Assembly (NCBI GenBank): GCA_002794785.1
Contig: NBBA01000014.1
Span: 744,001-808,000 of the forward strand
Reading direction: 5' to 3'
Source of the DNA: Coniferiporia sulphurascens
Lineage: Eukaryota > Basidiomycota > Agaricomycetes > Hymenochaetales > Hymenochaetaceae
DNA: 64,000 nt
Shown here: one piece after another, positions 34,001 to 45,763 of the stretch
How positions within the stretch are numbered: position 1 is the first letter of the stretch
Layout of the letters: every line of letters starts with the position of its first letter
The notes under the pieces: generated by a model
Databases searched by the model: none
Seen by the model: only the letters and a program-made list of their open reading frames with translations
What the model was told of the DNA's origin: nothing
Program-made: the position numbers and the translations under genes

Positions 34001-34728
34001 ACTGGACTCGCGGAAGAGCCGGTACGTCTTGTGAGCGCACCGGCGTCGGGCTCTGCGGTTCGAAGGATTGCTTGGGCTCTACGTCTTCTAAAATGACGAG
34101 ATCTTGGTCCTCTTCGAACACTCGTGGATGATTACCGTCGACCAATGTGACAGGCGCGTCTTCGGCCAGACTTGCAAGTTTAAGTGGACTCTGCAGCACC
34201 CGCAAGTTCTCACGTGGGTTGGGGGACGGAGCAGGAGAGAAGACATGAGCGCTGTGAACCATACTCATACGCAGGCTTCCGCGCCGCTTTGTTCTGGCGC
34301 CGGGGGTGAATAGTTGTGGACGGAGCTCCTTGGGTGGATAGTTGAACAGGAAGCGCTTCTTGTGTATCTCAAACATACTCCCATTTGGAAGTGGAACAGT
34401 AGTTGGCGCGCTTTCTGTTGGCTTTGCGGGGTAGACCTGGCAGCCATCGACAATGACGCCGTTCGCGCCAAGTACTTGGAGGAAAGCCTGAAACGAGGTA
34501 AGCTCCGAAAGGCAGAGCAAGGAGACTACGTACCTTGCGCTCGTCAAATATGAGTTTACAGTGCAACGAACTGACCCATTGGTAGTACAGTCTGACGTTG
34601 CAGCTAGGGTCACGCCCAAAGGTGACCTCCTCCTCGTCGATGGGGTAGGAGGCAATAACAGTGGATGGCTCACGACGCTTAAGGAGTCTGATTGAGCCAT
34701 ATTTTCCAACTTCCGATGCGTCGACCAT
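31082..34728 (-). CDS. Large FHA-domain protein, Ki-67-like layout
   Basis: About 1,140 residues in at least five exons. The N-terminal ~110 residues are an FHA phosphothreonine-binding domain: YGSIRLLKRR, then FGRDPSCNVRL, SSLHCKLIFDE and GANGVIVDG, holding the GR...S..H and N/G loops. The long middle is disordered, with acidic runs (33630-33860) and many SP/TP sites. At about 32390-32605 four short units share TP-x3-G-[LMI]-x2-[LM]-[LFM], spaced 21, 21 and 18 residues. The C-terminal ~350 residues are rich in Arg, Ala, Lys, Pro and Ser and end in RATRARARK, likely binding nucleic acid or chromatin. FHA, TP-repeats and basic tail recall animal Ki-67, a mitotic chromosome surface protein. No canonical PP1-docking RVxF was found (nearest RVAY). 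ATG 34728 is the first in frame. The role is inferred; another nuclear FHA scaffold is possible. Confidence 0.75.
32390..32605 (-). repeat. Four degenerate TP-x3-G-L-x2-L-F protein repeats
   Basis: Within the FHA protein the units start TPRMDGLKEML, TPVVRGLRELF, TPRMDGMRSLF and TPAYDGIEEMM. They each carry a minimal Cdk/proline-directed site (TP) followed by an amphipathic helix. The DNA of the units has diverged, so they are conserved at protein level rather than recent copies. Confidence 0.75.
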
Positions 34729-34933
34729 GGTAGCGGGACGCAAGCCTGGGCGACGTTCGAGGATATCTTTTTGGCTGTGGCGGCTTGAGGTTTGTGACGA
34801 TGTTGAAGAGGAGAGGTCTACGCCATGTTCGATTTCGCGCAGACGCACGTGATCGCGTTTTCGTCACGCTCACTCGGCCCCGGCTCTTTCCGGGACCTTC
34901 ATCACCTTACACCCCGCCGCCACGACCACCGGC
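34729..34933. promoter_or_regulatory. Compact bidirectional promoter
   Basis: Only 205 bases separate the ATG of the FHA gene (-) from the ATG of the Yip1-family gene (+). The segment is GC-rich and lacks a TATA box, as is common for divergent housekeeping pairs. Confidence 0.55.
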
Positions 34934-36079
34934 ATGTCGTCAGGTTATGCGCCTATCGAAGCAGACGACGTATGTAGCTCAATAAATAACTAGAAGTGGA
35001 CTACGTTCAACAAAGCTATTTATTTCTGAATAGCGTACTGAGCAAGGCGACGGTCTCGAGTTCAAATGTCGGTAACGCATCGTGTACTCAGAGCTGTGGC
35101 TAATCGGTTACTGCGCTGGTAGCATTCCTTCCCGAAGACAACGCAAATGGCTCAAGTGGGGGAAGAGGAGTTTCGAATACGAATAGAGGTACGCTCGTGC
35201 TGCTCTCGCATTGCGCCGCCATTGCTGAATGAACATAAGGTTATTTGAATGACCAGCCGCAGCGGCGGTCAAGCATCTGGACTTTTGAATACTACCAGCA
35301 GTATTTTGACGTAGACACGAAAACTGTGCGTAGGACCTCCATAGTTTCAATAACCGCGTGTACAACTAGTTACTTTAATTTCACATAGGTCCTACAACGC
35401 TGCTGGGCGACCCTCCTCCCTACCTCCGCCAACACCTACGTCGCGACTCAACTCTTGCCCGTACCGGATCTCTACGGTCCATTCTGGACATTAACGACAG
35501 TCATCTTCTCGCTCTTCGTCTTCTCCTCGCTCGCAGCGTCGATCGCATCATTCCTCTCGCACCCCTCTGCGCAGTACGACTACAACTTCCAGTTGCTCTC
35601 CATTGCCGTGTCGCTGGTGTACTCGTATGGACTCGGCGCTCCCGCGCTGCTGTGGTTTGCGCTGAGGTATATGGGTGTGACCGAATGGAGTCTTGTCGAG
35701 GCGATTGCCGTGTGGGGGTATGGCCAGTTCGTGTGGATACCTGTTGCCGTACGTACTCTCTTCTCCTCTCCTTAGTTTGCGTGTATATATACGCTTAATA
35801 CCATCCTTCCTTCCCCACGTGCCGCGCACAATCTAGGCCCTCTGCGTCATCCCCATCCCCATCCTGCGCTGGGTCCTCGTCGGCATCGCCTGCGGCCTCT
35901 CAGGATACTTCCTCCTCGCAAACATCTACCCCGTGCTCGCCACCGCCGAAGCAAAGGCAACACGCGCCCTCGCAGTGCTCATTGCGCTTTTACACATTGC
36001 GCTTGCACTCACGTTCAAAGTGCTCTTCTTCTCGTACTACGTCGTGAAGGATATCGGCAGCGGCGATGTCGGGCTTTAG
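34934..36079 (+). CDS. Yip1-domain Golgi/endosome membrane protein (Yip5/YIPF1-like)
   Basis: Exon 1 codes MSSGYAPIEADD, followed by small exons; QGDGLEFK near 35046-35069 looks like one. An exon ending at 35325 codes IWTFEYYQQYFDVDTKT, the classic pre-membrane box of this family. Exon 35389-35748 starts VLQRCW and carries the signature DLYGPFWTLTTVIFSLF. The last exon, 35837-36079, completes five hydrophobic helices and ends DIGSGDVGL. Yip1-family proteins bind Rab GTPases and shape Golgi and endosome membranes and vesicle traffic. The exact joins between 34970 and 35280 are not settled, since no choice I tried keeps perfect frame, so the N-terminal ~60 residues are approximate. The gene is divergent from the FHA gene across a 205-base spacer. 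Confidence 0.85.
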
Positions 36080-37866
36080 TTGGACCTGGATTTGGTCTCG
36101 TGATGTCCCTTTTGATGATGGCTTGTGACCTCGGATGGGCTGCTCTTCTGTACGCCTAGAATATGACACACTTTATTAGCTCCGTGTCTTGGTCCGGAGC
36201 TCTAGATGTTCATTGCGCGTTCGCCCACTACGCCGCTCCATGAGGGAGAAGCACGTGGATGCTTGTTTCAATACGCGCGGTTAATGCAAAGACTCGGATG
36301 GATAGTGCGTTCTAGGGTTTCCATATTTTCAGGCATAGATGGTATGACCAAAGAGCGTTGAGTACTGTAACAAATGATTTTATTTGCTTGTGGAAATAAG
36401 TATGAAATTTCGTGTTTCCTAACTTCTCCAATGCCGTGGACTTCTCCAAGCGGATTGTCTGAACGCCGATCATGATGGCCGCTGAATGGAGCTACAGTAA
36501 CTTGTAATATTTGTCACTGACATCCCTGCACCAGTGATATTGATATTGATGTCAATCACTTGTTGTACCCGAGCTGTACATGATACATCCCCCTCCGGTC
36601 AAGCCGGTAATTAATTACGAGCAAGAGCTAGCGTGTGTTGTCTTAAGTATAAATAATGTTAATACCCGAATGTTCTCTATGTGTAGCGAAGTGTGATTCC
36701 CGGTTAGGAGACTCCGCTTTTTCAGGCTTTTGTAGAAGTACTGTAAGCGCTGGATACGGAAGTACGTCGCCGAGTACGTGTGTTTGTGTGTGTGTGTTTC
36801 TTTCTTTCTTTTTTTTTTGCGTGATGAATATGATCGTTGATGCGTCATTCGTCATCCGTGAACTTTTTCAATTAATTGCGTCCGGGACTCAGGACTCAGG
36901 ACGGGTCGGCGATTTGGGCCCGCTGGAAAGAGTCCGACTCGGAGTCCCTTGTCTACAACCGGCGCAGCACTGGTCCTTGACCAAGTGATGCGCGATGCTC
37001 GCAGGAACTGGAACTCTGTGCTAGATGGAGAACGTACTCGGGAGTCGGAGGTCGGGACGGACACGCCGTGTCCTTGGCGTCGAGGACCGAGGTCGAGGGA
37101 TTGAACCTTTGGGGGAGTCGTGACGGTATCAGTACTGTTTTTTTGATCGCGGTGGGAGGGAGGACGCATACGTATAGCAATCGGTAATTATAAGTAATTG
37201 CTGTGCGCCGAAGCGATCGGGTCGGCCGAAGACGTACTATGGGTAAGTATGGTCGTGCGGCGCGACGCACTACTGCGCAGCGTGTGCGTGTACTACGGTA
37301 GTACTGGCCTTGAAGGGACTACGGACACGGTCGGTCGGTTTAAGGATCAGTTTCAAAGGCGTCTTTTGGGATGGCTATGCTACTTTGGTGCGAATATGCT
37401 CCGCGCTACTTCTGCTCCTTTCGGGTTTCTGCCTTTTCCTCGCTTTCGCCGCTCTAAATGCGTTGGCGGTAGTACTGTATTACGACTACTCTGGGACTTG
37501 ACGTCAAGGGACATGCGAGGTAGCTCGTGCGGAGCCGGGGGGTAGTGAAGGCCCAAGGGCTGGCGCCACTTACTGTAGCACTGCGAGAGGCGTGTGTGCG
37601 GACAGGCCAGGGTTCTGCGGCGCATTGGTATTTAAGGATGAGGGGCCGTGTGAGGGGAGCTTTTTTCGTTTCTCTGAGTCGTCATCCTCCCCTGTGTCAG
37701 GCGCACTTGGACGCCCTGTGCTCCGAGTCTTAGCGCCGCGCGCACTTTCATAGTGAACTACTAGTAGCTTGTGGGCGTACAGGTCCGTGATATGATTCAT
37801 GTTCCGATATTCGTCATTGGAGTTGACGCGAACGGTTTTCCAGCTCCTTCCTGTAATATCTTGACG
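36080..37866. other. Gene-poor stretch, about 1.8 kb
   Basis: No supported gene. It contains a simple-sequence run at 36781-36818. The part right of 36900 is richer in GC with CG-containing words but shows no domain in any frame. Confidence 0.5.
36781..36818 (+). repeat. Microsatellite: TG run, then TTTC run, then T run
   Basis: TGTGTG repeats pass into three TTTC units and a run of about ten T. The tract is non-coding and a candidate length polymorphism. Confidence 0.85.
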
Positions 37867-38121
37867 ATGCGGTTCACGCTTACGGACGTTCTCTTCCCGG
37901 TCGTATTCCTGCTCACGATCATGACTGTCGCGTTAGCCGGGCCGGCACAGCACGCGCCGTCGACTGCGGACACGCCGGCCTCCGCTGCCCGGCCGGCCGG
38001 CGGGTGGCGCGAGCTTTTGCGGATTGGCGGCGACGACGCGGATGCGGATACGGACGCGGACGCTAGTGCGCATATGCACGTTAGGGGTCGCTATATGCGC
38101 AGGGGGCGGGCGCATCCGTAA
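37867..38121 (+). CDS. Possible small secreted protein (84 aa)
   Basis: A single-exon frame starts MRFTLTDVLFPVVFLLTIMT and continues VALAGPAQ, which is a good signal peptide with an ALA-GP cleavage site. The mature part is rich in Ala, Asp and Arg, with a DADADTDADASA run and an arginine-rich end. There are no cysteines and no known domain. The start codon also opens a strong hydrophobic core immediately after it, which is uncommon by chance, but the GC-rich composition could create the frame fortuitously. It lies alone in a gene-poor stretch upstream of FKS1. I cannot name a function. Confidence 0.4.
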   Translation: MRFTLTDVLFPVVFLLTIMTVALAGPAQHAPSTADTPASAARPAGGWRELLRIGGDDADADTDADASAHMHVRGRYMRRGRAHP

Positions 38122-39061
38122 AATTGCACAGCAGCGGATGAAGTTTTTCGAATTTAGGTTCCACGGTGGGGTCAGGAGTTGTATCTTATGTTTGTCACGA
38201 CGATTATAGAAATGTACTACGTGTACGTGTGCTGTTCGCGCCGCTGAGAGCTTCCGATTAGGAAGAGGGCTTCTCAGGTGTGTTAAGAATTGGTATTACA
38301 GCCCGTCTGCCAGCTGGCACCAGTTGGACGTCTCCGCTTGGTTGCCGTTACCAGAGGAGATGTATTGAACGTCCTGCCGAAACACACTCCGCTTGTGTAT
38401 TATTAGACTTGTGGCTGTCTCTTCCCCGTGCGGAACTGCGAGTCGATTGATTTCCGGGAGAGTGTTTTCGAGGTTTGAGCTCGTGCAAGGGCTGGACTTG
38501 GACGCGAGGGTGCTGACCGGCCCCCTATATGCCAACTGCCTGGGTCTGGACGCGAGCAGCGACCGGGTGACCGTTCTTGTAGGAGATCCCAGGCCGGCGA
38601 GGTTACCTTGGCGCAATAATTATATTTGATCCCCCCGCATAATATTCACGGAAATCCGCATCCGGGAGCAGCGCAGCTGAGTAAAGAGACAAAAAAAACG
38701 GTCAAGCGCCACCGAAAGCAAACATGGGACAACATAAGCTCGCTTCCCACGGCCAGCCCAATGATGCGTGCAGAGAGAGTGCGACTGCTCGTTCACCCAC
38801 TCTCGACGTCGTCGCTGCCCCCGTGCCCGACGACGCCTACGACGCCCCCCACGACAGGTACGCCCCCGCCCCCCGCCCTCGTACGCCCCGACCCTGCAGC
38901 ACAGGCGCCCACCGCATACCCCGTCGTATCTGGCGCCCCTACGCGCACGCACGAGTCGTCTACTAGCGTCTGTTCCCGCGCTCTTCTAAGCAGGCCACCC
39001 GGCCGCCCCCACCGTTCCCTCTCGCCTGCACACGACGGCCACACCCGTCCGTCCGCCAATC
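38122..39061. other. Intergenic upstream of the glucan synthase gene
   Basis: About 940 bases, becoming C- and G-rich near 38800-39060. It should carry the FKS1 promoter and leader. Open frames such as 38626-39138 (+) are low-complexity Pro/Arg/Thr sequences and are not supported. Confidence 0.5.
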
Positions 39062-42000
39062 ATGGCTATGCGCCCCGGCGGTCCCCGCGCGCCCGAGCCT
39101 GTCTACGCGCAGGGCCAGAGCCCCGTCGACCCTCGTGACCCACGCAACCCATTCCACCAGCCCGACGCACACTTCGAGTCCGAGTCCGACGTAGGTGACC
39201 CGTATCCGTCTAACAGGAACACATTTGCGTCCGACCTCGATGCGAGCAACCCCGCCCTCGCAGAACAGCAGTATTACGACCAGGAGCAGTATGGTGAGTG
39301 CCACATCTCTTCTGTGCGCGTGTGAAGAGCCAAGAGCGGTGCTGGGGCCCCTCCATGGCCCCCCGTGCGCGCTCGCCGCAATTTCCCGATGTGGACATTT
39401 ATGTTGGGAAAGAATCGTTTGAATATGCCGTCAACGAGTGTCTGGCGGCGCAGGCAGTAGATCGGCCCCCGCTGCGCATGCGGCCGCGCTCAGTTGCTTC
39501 TATCTCTCGCATCGCCGTCTTTTCTTTTTTTCGTCGTGGCCATGTCTGATCCGGTCTCAACTTCGCAGCGCACAATCGCCAGGAAGGGGACACAGATACT
39601 GAGGACGATGTCTACGGGAATCGTTATGAACCGTCCGCAGAGTCACTCATGCCCGGCTCGCGCATGGGCTTTTCTGAGCTCAATATGAGCGAGTACGGTG
39701 GTCCGCAGGGCGTGCGAGAACCGTATCCCGCTTGGGCCTCTGATCGCAACATCCCGCTCTCCAAAGAGGAGATAGAAGACGTTTTCCTCGACCTCGCGCA
39801 TAAGTTCGGCTTCCAGCGTGATTCAATGCGCAACATGTTCGACTTCCTTATGCAGCAGCTCGATAGCCGGGCGTCTCGCATGCCGCCCGACCAGGCGCTC
39901 CTTACTCTTCATGCGGACTACATCGGTGGCTGGCACGCAAATTATCGCAAATGGTACTTCGCCGCGCAGCTTGATCTGGATGACGCAGTCGGTCAGACGC
40001 AAAACCCGGGCCTTCAGCGCCTACGCTCCACGAACGGCAAAAAGCGTTCACCCAAGCGTGGTGGTGCTGAAAAGTCACTTAATGCTGCTCTTGACCGCTG
40101 GCGCGAGGCAATGCATAATATGACACAATACGATCGTCTGCGTCAAATTGCGCTCTACCTCCTCTGTTGGGGCGAGGCTGCCCAGGTGCGCTTTTGTCCG
40201 GAGTGTCTGTGTTTTATCTTCAAATGCGCGGACGACTATTATCGGTCGCCCGAGTGTCAAAATCGTGACCAACCCGTGCCTGAAGGTCTGTTCTTGCGAG
40301 CAGTCATCAAACCCCTGTACCGCTTTATTCGAGACCAAGGGTACGAGCTTCTTGACGGTCGGTTTATTCGCCGCGAAAAGGATCATGACGGAATTATTGG
40401 GTATGATGATATCAATCAACTCTTTTGGTATCCGGAAGGAATTGCACGGATAGTACTCACGGACAAGGTACGCAGATGTGCATATTTGACGTGTGAAGAT
40501 TTTGTCTCTGATGCGTGTTTTAGACAAGATTAGTAGATATTGCTCCCGCACAGCGTTTTATGAAGTTCGACAGGATAGACTGGAATAAGGCCTTTTTCAA
40601 GACTTACTATGAGAAACGGTCATTCCTCCACCTCCTGGTAAACTTCAACCGTATATGGGTTCTCCACATCTCGTTATATTGGTACTACACGGCTTTCAAC
40701 TCACCAACTGTCTACACGGCTTCGGGCGAATCGAGCCCAACGGCAGCTATGACTTGGTCAGCAACAGCTCTCGGTGGCGCAGTCTCGACCGTTATCATGA
40801 TCCTTGCTACACTTGCGGAATTCTCGTATATCCCCACGACCTGGAATAATACCTCGCATCTCACTCGGCGGCTGCTTTTCCTCTGTATAACACTTGCTCT
40901 CACGGCTGGCCCCACTTTCTATATCGCAATTACAGACAGCCCAGGATCTTCTAGCAACGTTCCGCTCATTCTCGGCATTGTGCAGTTCTTCATCGCTGTG
41001 ATTGCCACGCTTCTCTTCGGTATCATGCCTTCTGGTCGCATGTTCGGCGACCGAGTAGCGGGTAAAGCGCGCAAGTATCTCGCCAGCCAGACATTTACTG
41101 CAAGCTACCCGACACTCACCCGCACTTCCCGCCTCGGCTCGCTTGTGATGTGGGTCCTAATCTTTGGATGCAAATTTACGGAATCGTATTTCTTCTTGAC
41201 ACAGTCGTTCCGGGACCCTATTCGCGTGATGGTCGGGATGAAGGTGCAAAACTGTAACGACAAATTTTTTGGGAACGGACTTTGCAGAAATCAGGCGGCG
41301 TTCACACTCACGATTATGTACATGATGGACCTCGTGCTCTTCTTCCTCGACACCTTCCTGTGGTATGTCATTTGGAGTACGGTCATTAGTATCGGGCGCT
41401 CGTTTATACTGGGACTTTCGATTTGGACGCCATGGCGCGAGATTTTCATGCGTTTGCCGAAGCGCATTTACTCGAAACTACTCGCAACGGCGGACATGGA
41501 GGTCAAATACAAGCCTAAGGTCCTTGTCAGCCAGATCTGGAACGCGATTATCATCTCGATGTACCGCGAGCACTTGCTCTCGATTGACCACGTACAGAAA
41601 CTGCTCTATCACCAAGTCGCGACAGAGGGCGACAATGGCCGGCGGGCGCTTCGGGCCCCGGTATTCTTCATGTCGCAGGCTGACCGTGGCTTCAAGGGCG
41701 AGTTCTTCCCGCCTGGTAGTGAGGCAGAGCGCCGCATCTCGTTCTTCGCGCAGTCCCTTACGACTTCGATCCCGGAGGCGCTCCCCATTGATGCGATGCC
41801 GACGTTCACTGTTCTGACTCCACACTACTCGGAGAAGATCTTGCTGTCATTACGTGAGATTATCAAAGAGGAGGACCAGCACACGCGCGTGACCCTACTT
41901 GAGTACCTCAAGCAGCTTCACCCGGTTGAGTGGGACAACTTTGTTAAAGACACGAAGATTCTCGCTGAAGAGTCGAACATGTTCAATGGGCAAAATCCGT

Positions 42001-45000
42001 TTGGTGGATCGGACGAGAAGGGCAGCAATGGGAAGACGGTGGATGATCTGCCGTTCTATTGCATCGGGTTCAAGAGTTCCGCCCCCGAATTTACTTTGCG
42101 TACACGCATTTGGGCATCACTGCGCGCACAAACGCTTTACCGTACGGTATCTGGAATGATGAACTACGCGAAGGCGATCAAGCTGTTGTATCGCGTCGAG
42201 AACCCAGAAGTTGTACAGCTGTTTGGTGGGAACACGGATCGTCTTGAGCGCGAGCTCGAGCGTATGGCACGTCGCAAGTTCAAGTTTGTCGTCTCTATGC
42301 AGCGGTACTCGAAGTTCAACCCCGTCGAGCGCGAGAATGCGGAGTTCTTGTTGCGTGCGTACCCAGATCTGAATATCGCGTATCTTGACGAGGAGCCTGC
42401 GAAGCGTGAGGGTGGCGAGCCGCGGTTGTTCTCTGCACTCATTGACGGACACTCCGAGTTCATTGCAGAGACGGGTCGCCGCAGACCCAAGTTCCGCATT
42501 GAGCTGCCCGGAAACCCTATCCTCGGAGACGGCAAGTCGGACAACCAGAACCATGCGATCATCTTTTACCGCGGAGAATACCTGCAACTCATCGATGCGA
42601 ACCAGGACAATTACCTCGAGGAGTGCTTGAAAATTCGGAATGTGCTTGCGGAGTTCGAGGAATACGCTGTGTCGAGCCAGAGTCCGTACGCACAATGGGG
42701 CCACCAGGACTTCAAGAAAGCGCCTGTCGCGATCGTTGGAGCCCGCGAGTACATTTTCTCGGAGAATATCGGTGTGCTTGGTGATATTGCCGCGGGTAAG
42801 GAGCAGACATTCGGTACGCTCGCCGCCCGCGCACTCTCGTGGATCGGCGGGAAGCTGCATTATGGACATCCGGATATCCTGAACGGCATTTTCATGAACA
42901 CACGCGGTGGTGTCTCGAAGGCTCAGAAGGGTCTGCATCTTAACGAGGATATCTTCGCGGGTATGACTGCGTTTGGTCGTGGAGGCAAGATCAAGCACAC
43001 GGAGTATTTCCAGTGTGGGAAAGGAAGGGACCTCGGGTTTGGTACGATTCTAAACTTCCAGACGAAGCTTGGCAATGGAATGGGCGAACAGATGCTTAGT
43101 CGCGAGTACTATTATCTCGGAACGCAGCTCCCCATCGACCGCTTCTTGACGTTCTACTATGGACATCCTGGTTTCCACATCAACAACATTCTCGTTATCT
43201 TGTCGGTTCAGATCTTCATTGTCACCAGTGCGTTACTGTTCCTTTTTGTGTTGCTTTTGTGTGCTAACTTTTAATCACAGTGGTGTTCTTGGGCACTTTG
43301 ACCAGCCAGTTGGCGATATGCAAGTTCAACAGTCAGGGCCAGTTTATTGCGAACCAGCCTGGGTGTTACAACTTGTCGCCGATCTTCGATTGGATCAAGC
43401 GCTGCATTTACAGTATTTTCCTGGTGTTTATGATTGCGTTTATGCCTCTGTTCTTGCAAGGTATGTATCGCTTTGATTTCGGGATAGTAGTGAGGCTAAC
43501 AGTCATGTCGTTGCAGAACTCGTCGAACGTGGAACGCGTCGTGCGGTCGTCCGTCTTACGAAGCACTTCTGTTCATTATCACCGGTCTTTGAGATCTTTT
43601 CGACTCAGATTTATTGCAACTCTATTTTGAGCAATCTCAACTATGGTGGTGCGCGTTACATTGCAACGGGCCGTGGCTTCGCAACGTCCCGCGTGAATTT
43701 CAGTACGCTCTACTCGCGCTTCGCCGGGCCAAGTATTTACCTTGGCATGCGCACATTGATCATGCTGCTGTATGTCACGATGACCATGTTTATACCGCAT
43801 CTCGTCTACTTCTGGGTTACGACTCTCGCACTGTGCCTCTCACCGTTCTTTTTCAACCCGCATCAGTTCGCGTTCGCAGATTTCGTTATTGACTACAGGT
43901 GAGAATTGGAGCCTATTGTCTCTTATGGGGTGTATACTGACCGTTGATGTATATCAGAGAATACCTTCGTTGGATGTCAAGGGGTAATGCGCGCGCGCAC
44001 AAGAATGCGTGGATTGGGTATTGCCGACTTTCGCGCACGATGATTACTGGGTACAAGCGGAAGAAGCTCGGTCAGCCTTCTGGAGGTGTTGCGACGGGAG
44101 GCGATTCACCACGCGCCCCCTGGCGTGCGGTCCTCATCACCGAGATTATCTTCCCTATATGCATGGCGATCTTGTTCGTCGTTGCGTACCTGTTCGTGAA
44201 GTCGTTCCCGCAAGCCTCCGGCCATGCAAATGCAAGTCCGCTCGTCCGTATCGCGATTGTGTCTCTTGGTCCGATCGTCTGGAATGCGGCGGTGCTCCTG
44301 GTGTTGTTCATGGTATCGCTGTTCCTTGGCCCGATGCTGGATACGGTTGCTCCGAAGTTTGGATCCGTCATTGCGTTCATTGCGCACTTCCTCGCGTTGG
44401 TTGGGATGGTCGGGTTCTTTGAGTTCCTTGTAAGCAAAGCTCTTTGTTACTGTTCGTGAGAGAATCTCCGGCTGATAGTTGCCCTTTCGTAGTGGTTCCT
44501 GGAGTTGTGGGATGCCTCGCATGCGGTGCTCGGCATGATTGCTGTCATTTTCATCGAGCGTGCGATCCATAAGGTTCTTATTTCGGTGTTCTTGTCGCGT
44601 GAGTTCAAGCATGACGAGACGAACCGAGCATGGTGGACGGGTAAATGGTACGGACGTGGGCTTGGCTCGCATGCGATGAGCCAGCCGGCACGTGAGTTCG
44701 TCGTCAAGATTATCGAGCTTTCGCTCTGGAGTTCGGACTTCCTGCTTGGCCACTTTTTGCTGTTCCTCCTCACGCCGCCGTTGCTTATTCCGTACTTTGA
44801 CCGGCTGCACGCTACTACACTATGTGCGTCCATTCTGTCTTTTCTTCTTGTTTAAACTGTTGAGCTGATCGGGTAAAATAGTCTGGCTGCGACCGTCGCG
44901 TCAAATTCGTGCACCGCTGTACTCGCTTAAACAAAAGCGACAACGGCGGCAGATCGTCTTCAAGTACGGTCTGGTGTTCGTCCTCGTTTTCGCCATCTTC

Positions 45001-45143
45001 GTTGCCTTGATTGTAATACGTAAGTGTTGTTTTGCCTTCGGTGTTAAGAGTCAGTCTTCTAACTTGTGCTTGCTTTCCGATTCGTAGCCGCAGTCTTCAG
45101 TGATATTATCCATGACAATTGCACGATATGTCAGACAATCTAA
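39062..45143 (+). CDS. FKS1: 1,3-beta-glucan synthase catalytic subunit (GT48)
   Basis: This plasma-membrane enzyme makes cell-wall 1,3-beta-glucan from UDP-glucose under Rho1 control. The protein is about 1,800 residues. A polar N-terminus ([13 protein letters not shown]...) leads to the FKS1 domain 1 region ([57 protein letters not shown]). A first TM block follows, then the large cytosolic GT48 domain ([71 protein letters not shown]) and a second TM block. About nine exons: introns follow 39292, 40467 and ~43232, then four or five more near 43460, 43900, 44430, 44823 and 45019. The last exon codes [18 protein letters not shown]. The two regions matching the yeast echinocandin hot spots are at ~41188-41218 (FLTQSFRDP) and ~43388-43417 ([10 protein letters not shown]). 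All core motifs are intact. Confidence 0.95.
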
Positions 45144-45763
45144 TCACGCCCTCCCGTACACACCTTTCCTTCTACAGATACGCAAACGTACGACGGACTT
45201 TTGGCACGGACACACTAGTATTGCTATTACTCGCGCCGCTACCTACCGCCTATTTAATATACCCTTCAAAATTAATGACGGACCATCTATTCATTGACAT
45301 ACTCGTTCTACTCCCTTCCGCTTGCCGGTCATATTACGTCCTTTCGCCGCAGCCCGAACAATTTGTTTCCATCACCCCCCACCCTTCCTTGCCTCACCGA
45401 TTTTTCTCCTTGCTTCCTCCCTTTTTTCCCCCTTTCGCCATATGCTTCTGCCCTATGCTCTCGCTTCTTGCCTTCCTTTACCTTCTGATTCTGTCCTGTG
45501 CACATACCGCGCAAGTTGCCATTCCCCCTCCCATCGGACATTTTTCATTTAGCACAAGGAAAGTAATGTAAAAATACGGCGAATTATCTGCACTGGCTAG
45601 ACAGTGGTGAAACTCGGCGCGTTGATGACTCGTGTATATGCTCTTGTATGTTGGGTTTGACATGAGAAAGGGCAGTGGCCTTTGCGGAAATGATTATACA
45701 AAAAAAAATTGAATAAAGTACAAAACAAGTGGGAATCAAATGGAAAAAATGCGAGGGGCGAGG
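45144..45763. other. Convergent 3' intergenic region, FKS1 / MIS12
   Basis: 620 pyrimidine-rich bases between facing stop codons. Open frames here (45119-45571 +) are TC-rich untranslated sequence. Confidence 0.6.

Noticed and set aside
35046..35100. tRNA-like B-box word (GTTCAAAT)
   Set aside because: It is part of the small Yip1-family exon coding LEFK; no matching A box or cloverleaf surrounds it.
38626..39138. 170-codon Pro/Arg/Thr-rich frame overlapping the FKS1 start
   Set aside because: Low-complexity product of a C-rich leader, out of frame with FKS1.
45119..45571. 150-codon plus-strand frame after FKS1
   Set aside because: It overlaps the last FKS1 codons in another frame and continues into the TC-rich 3' untranslated region.
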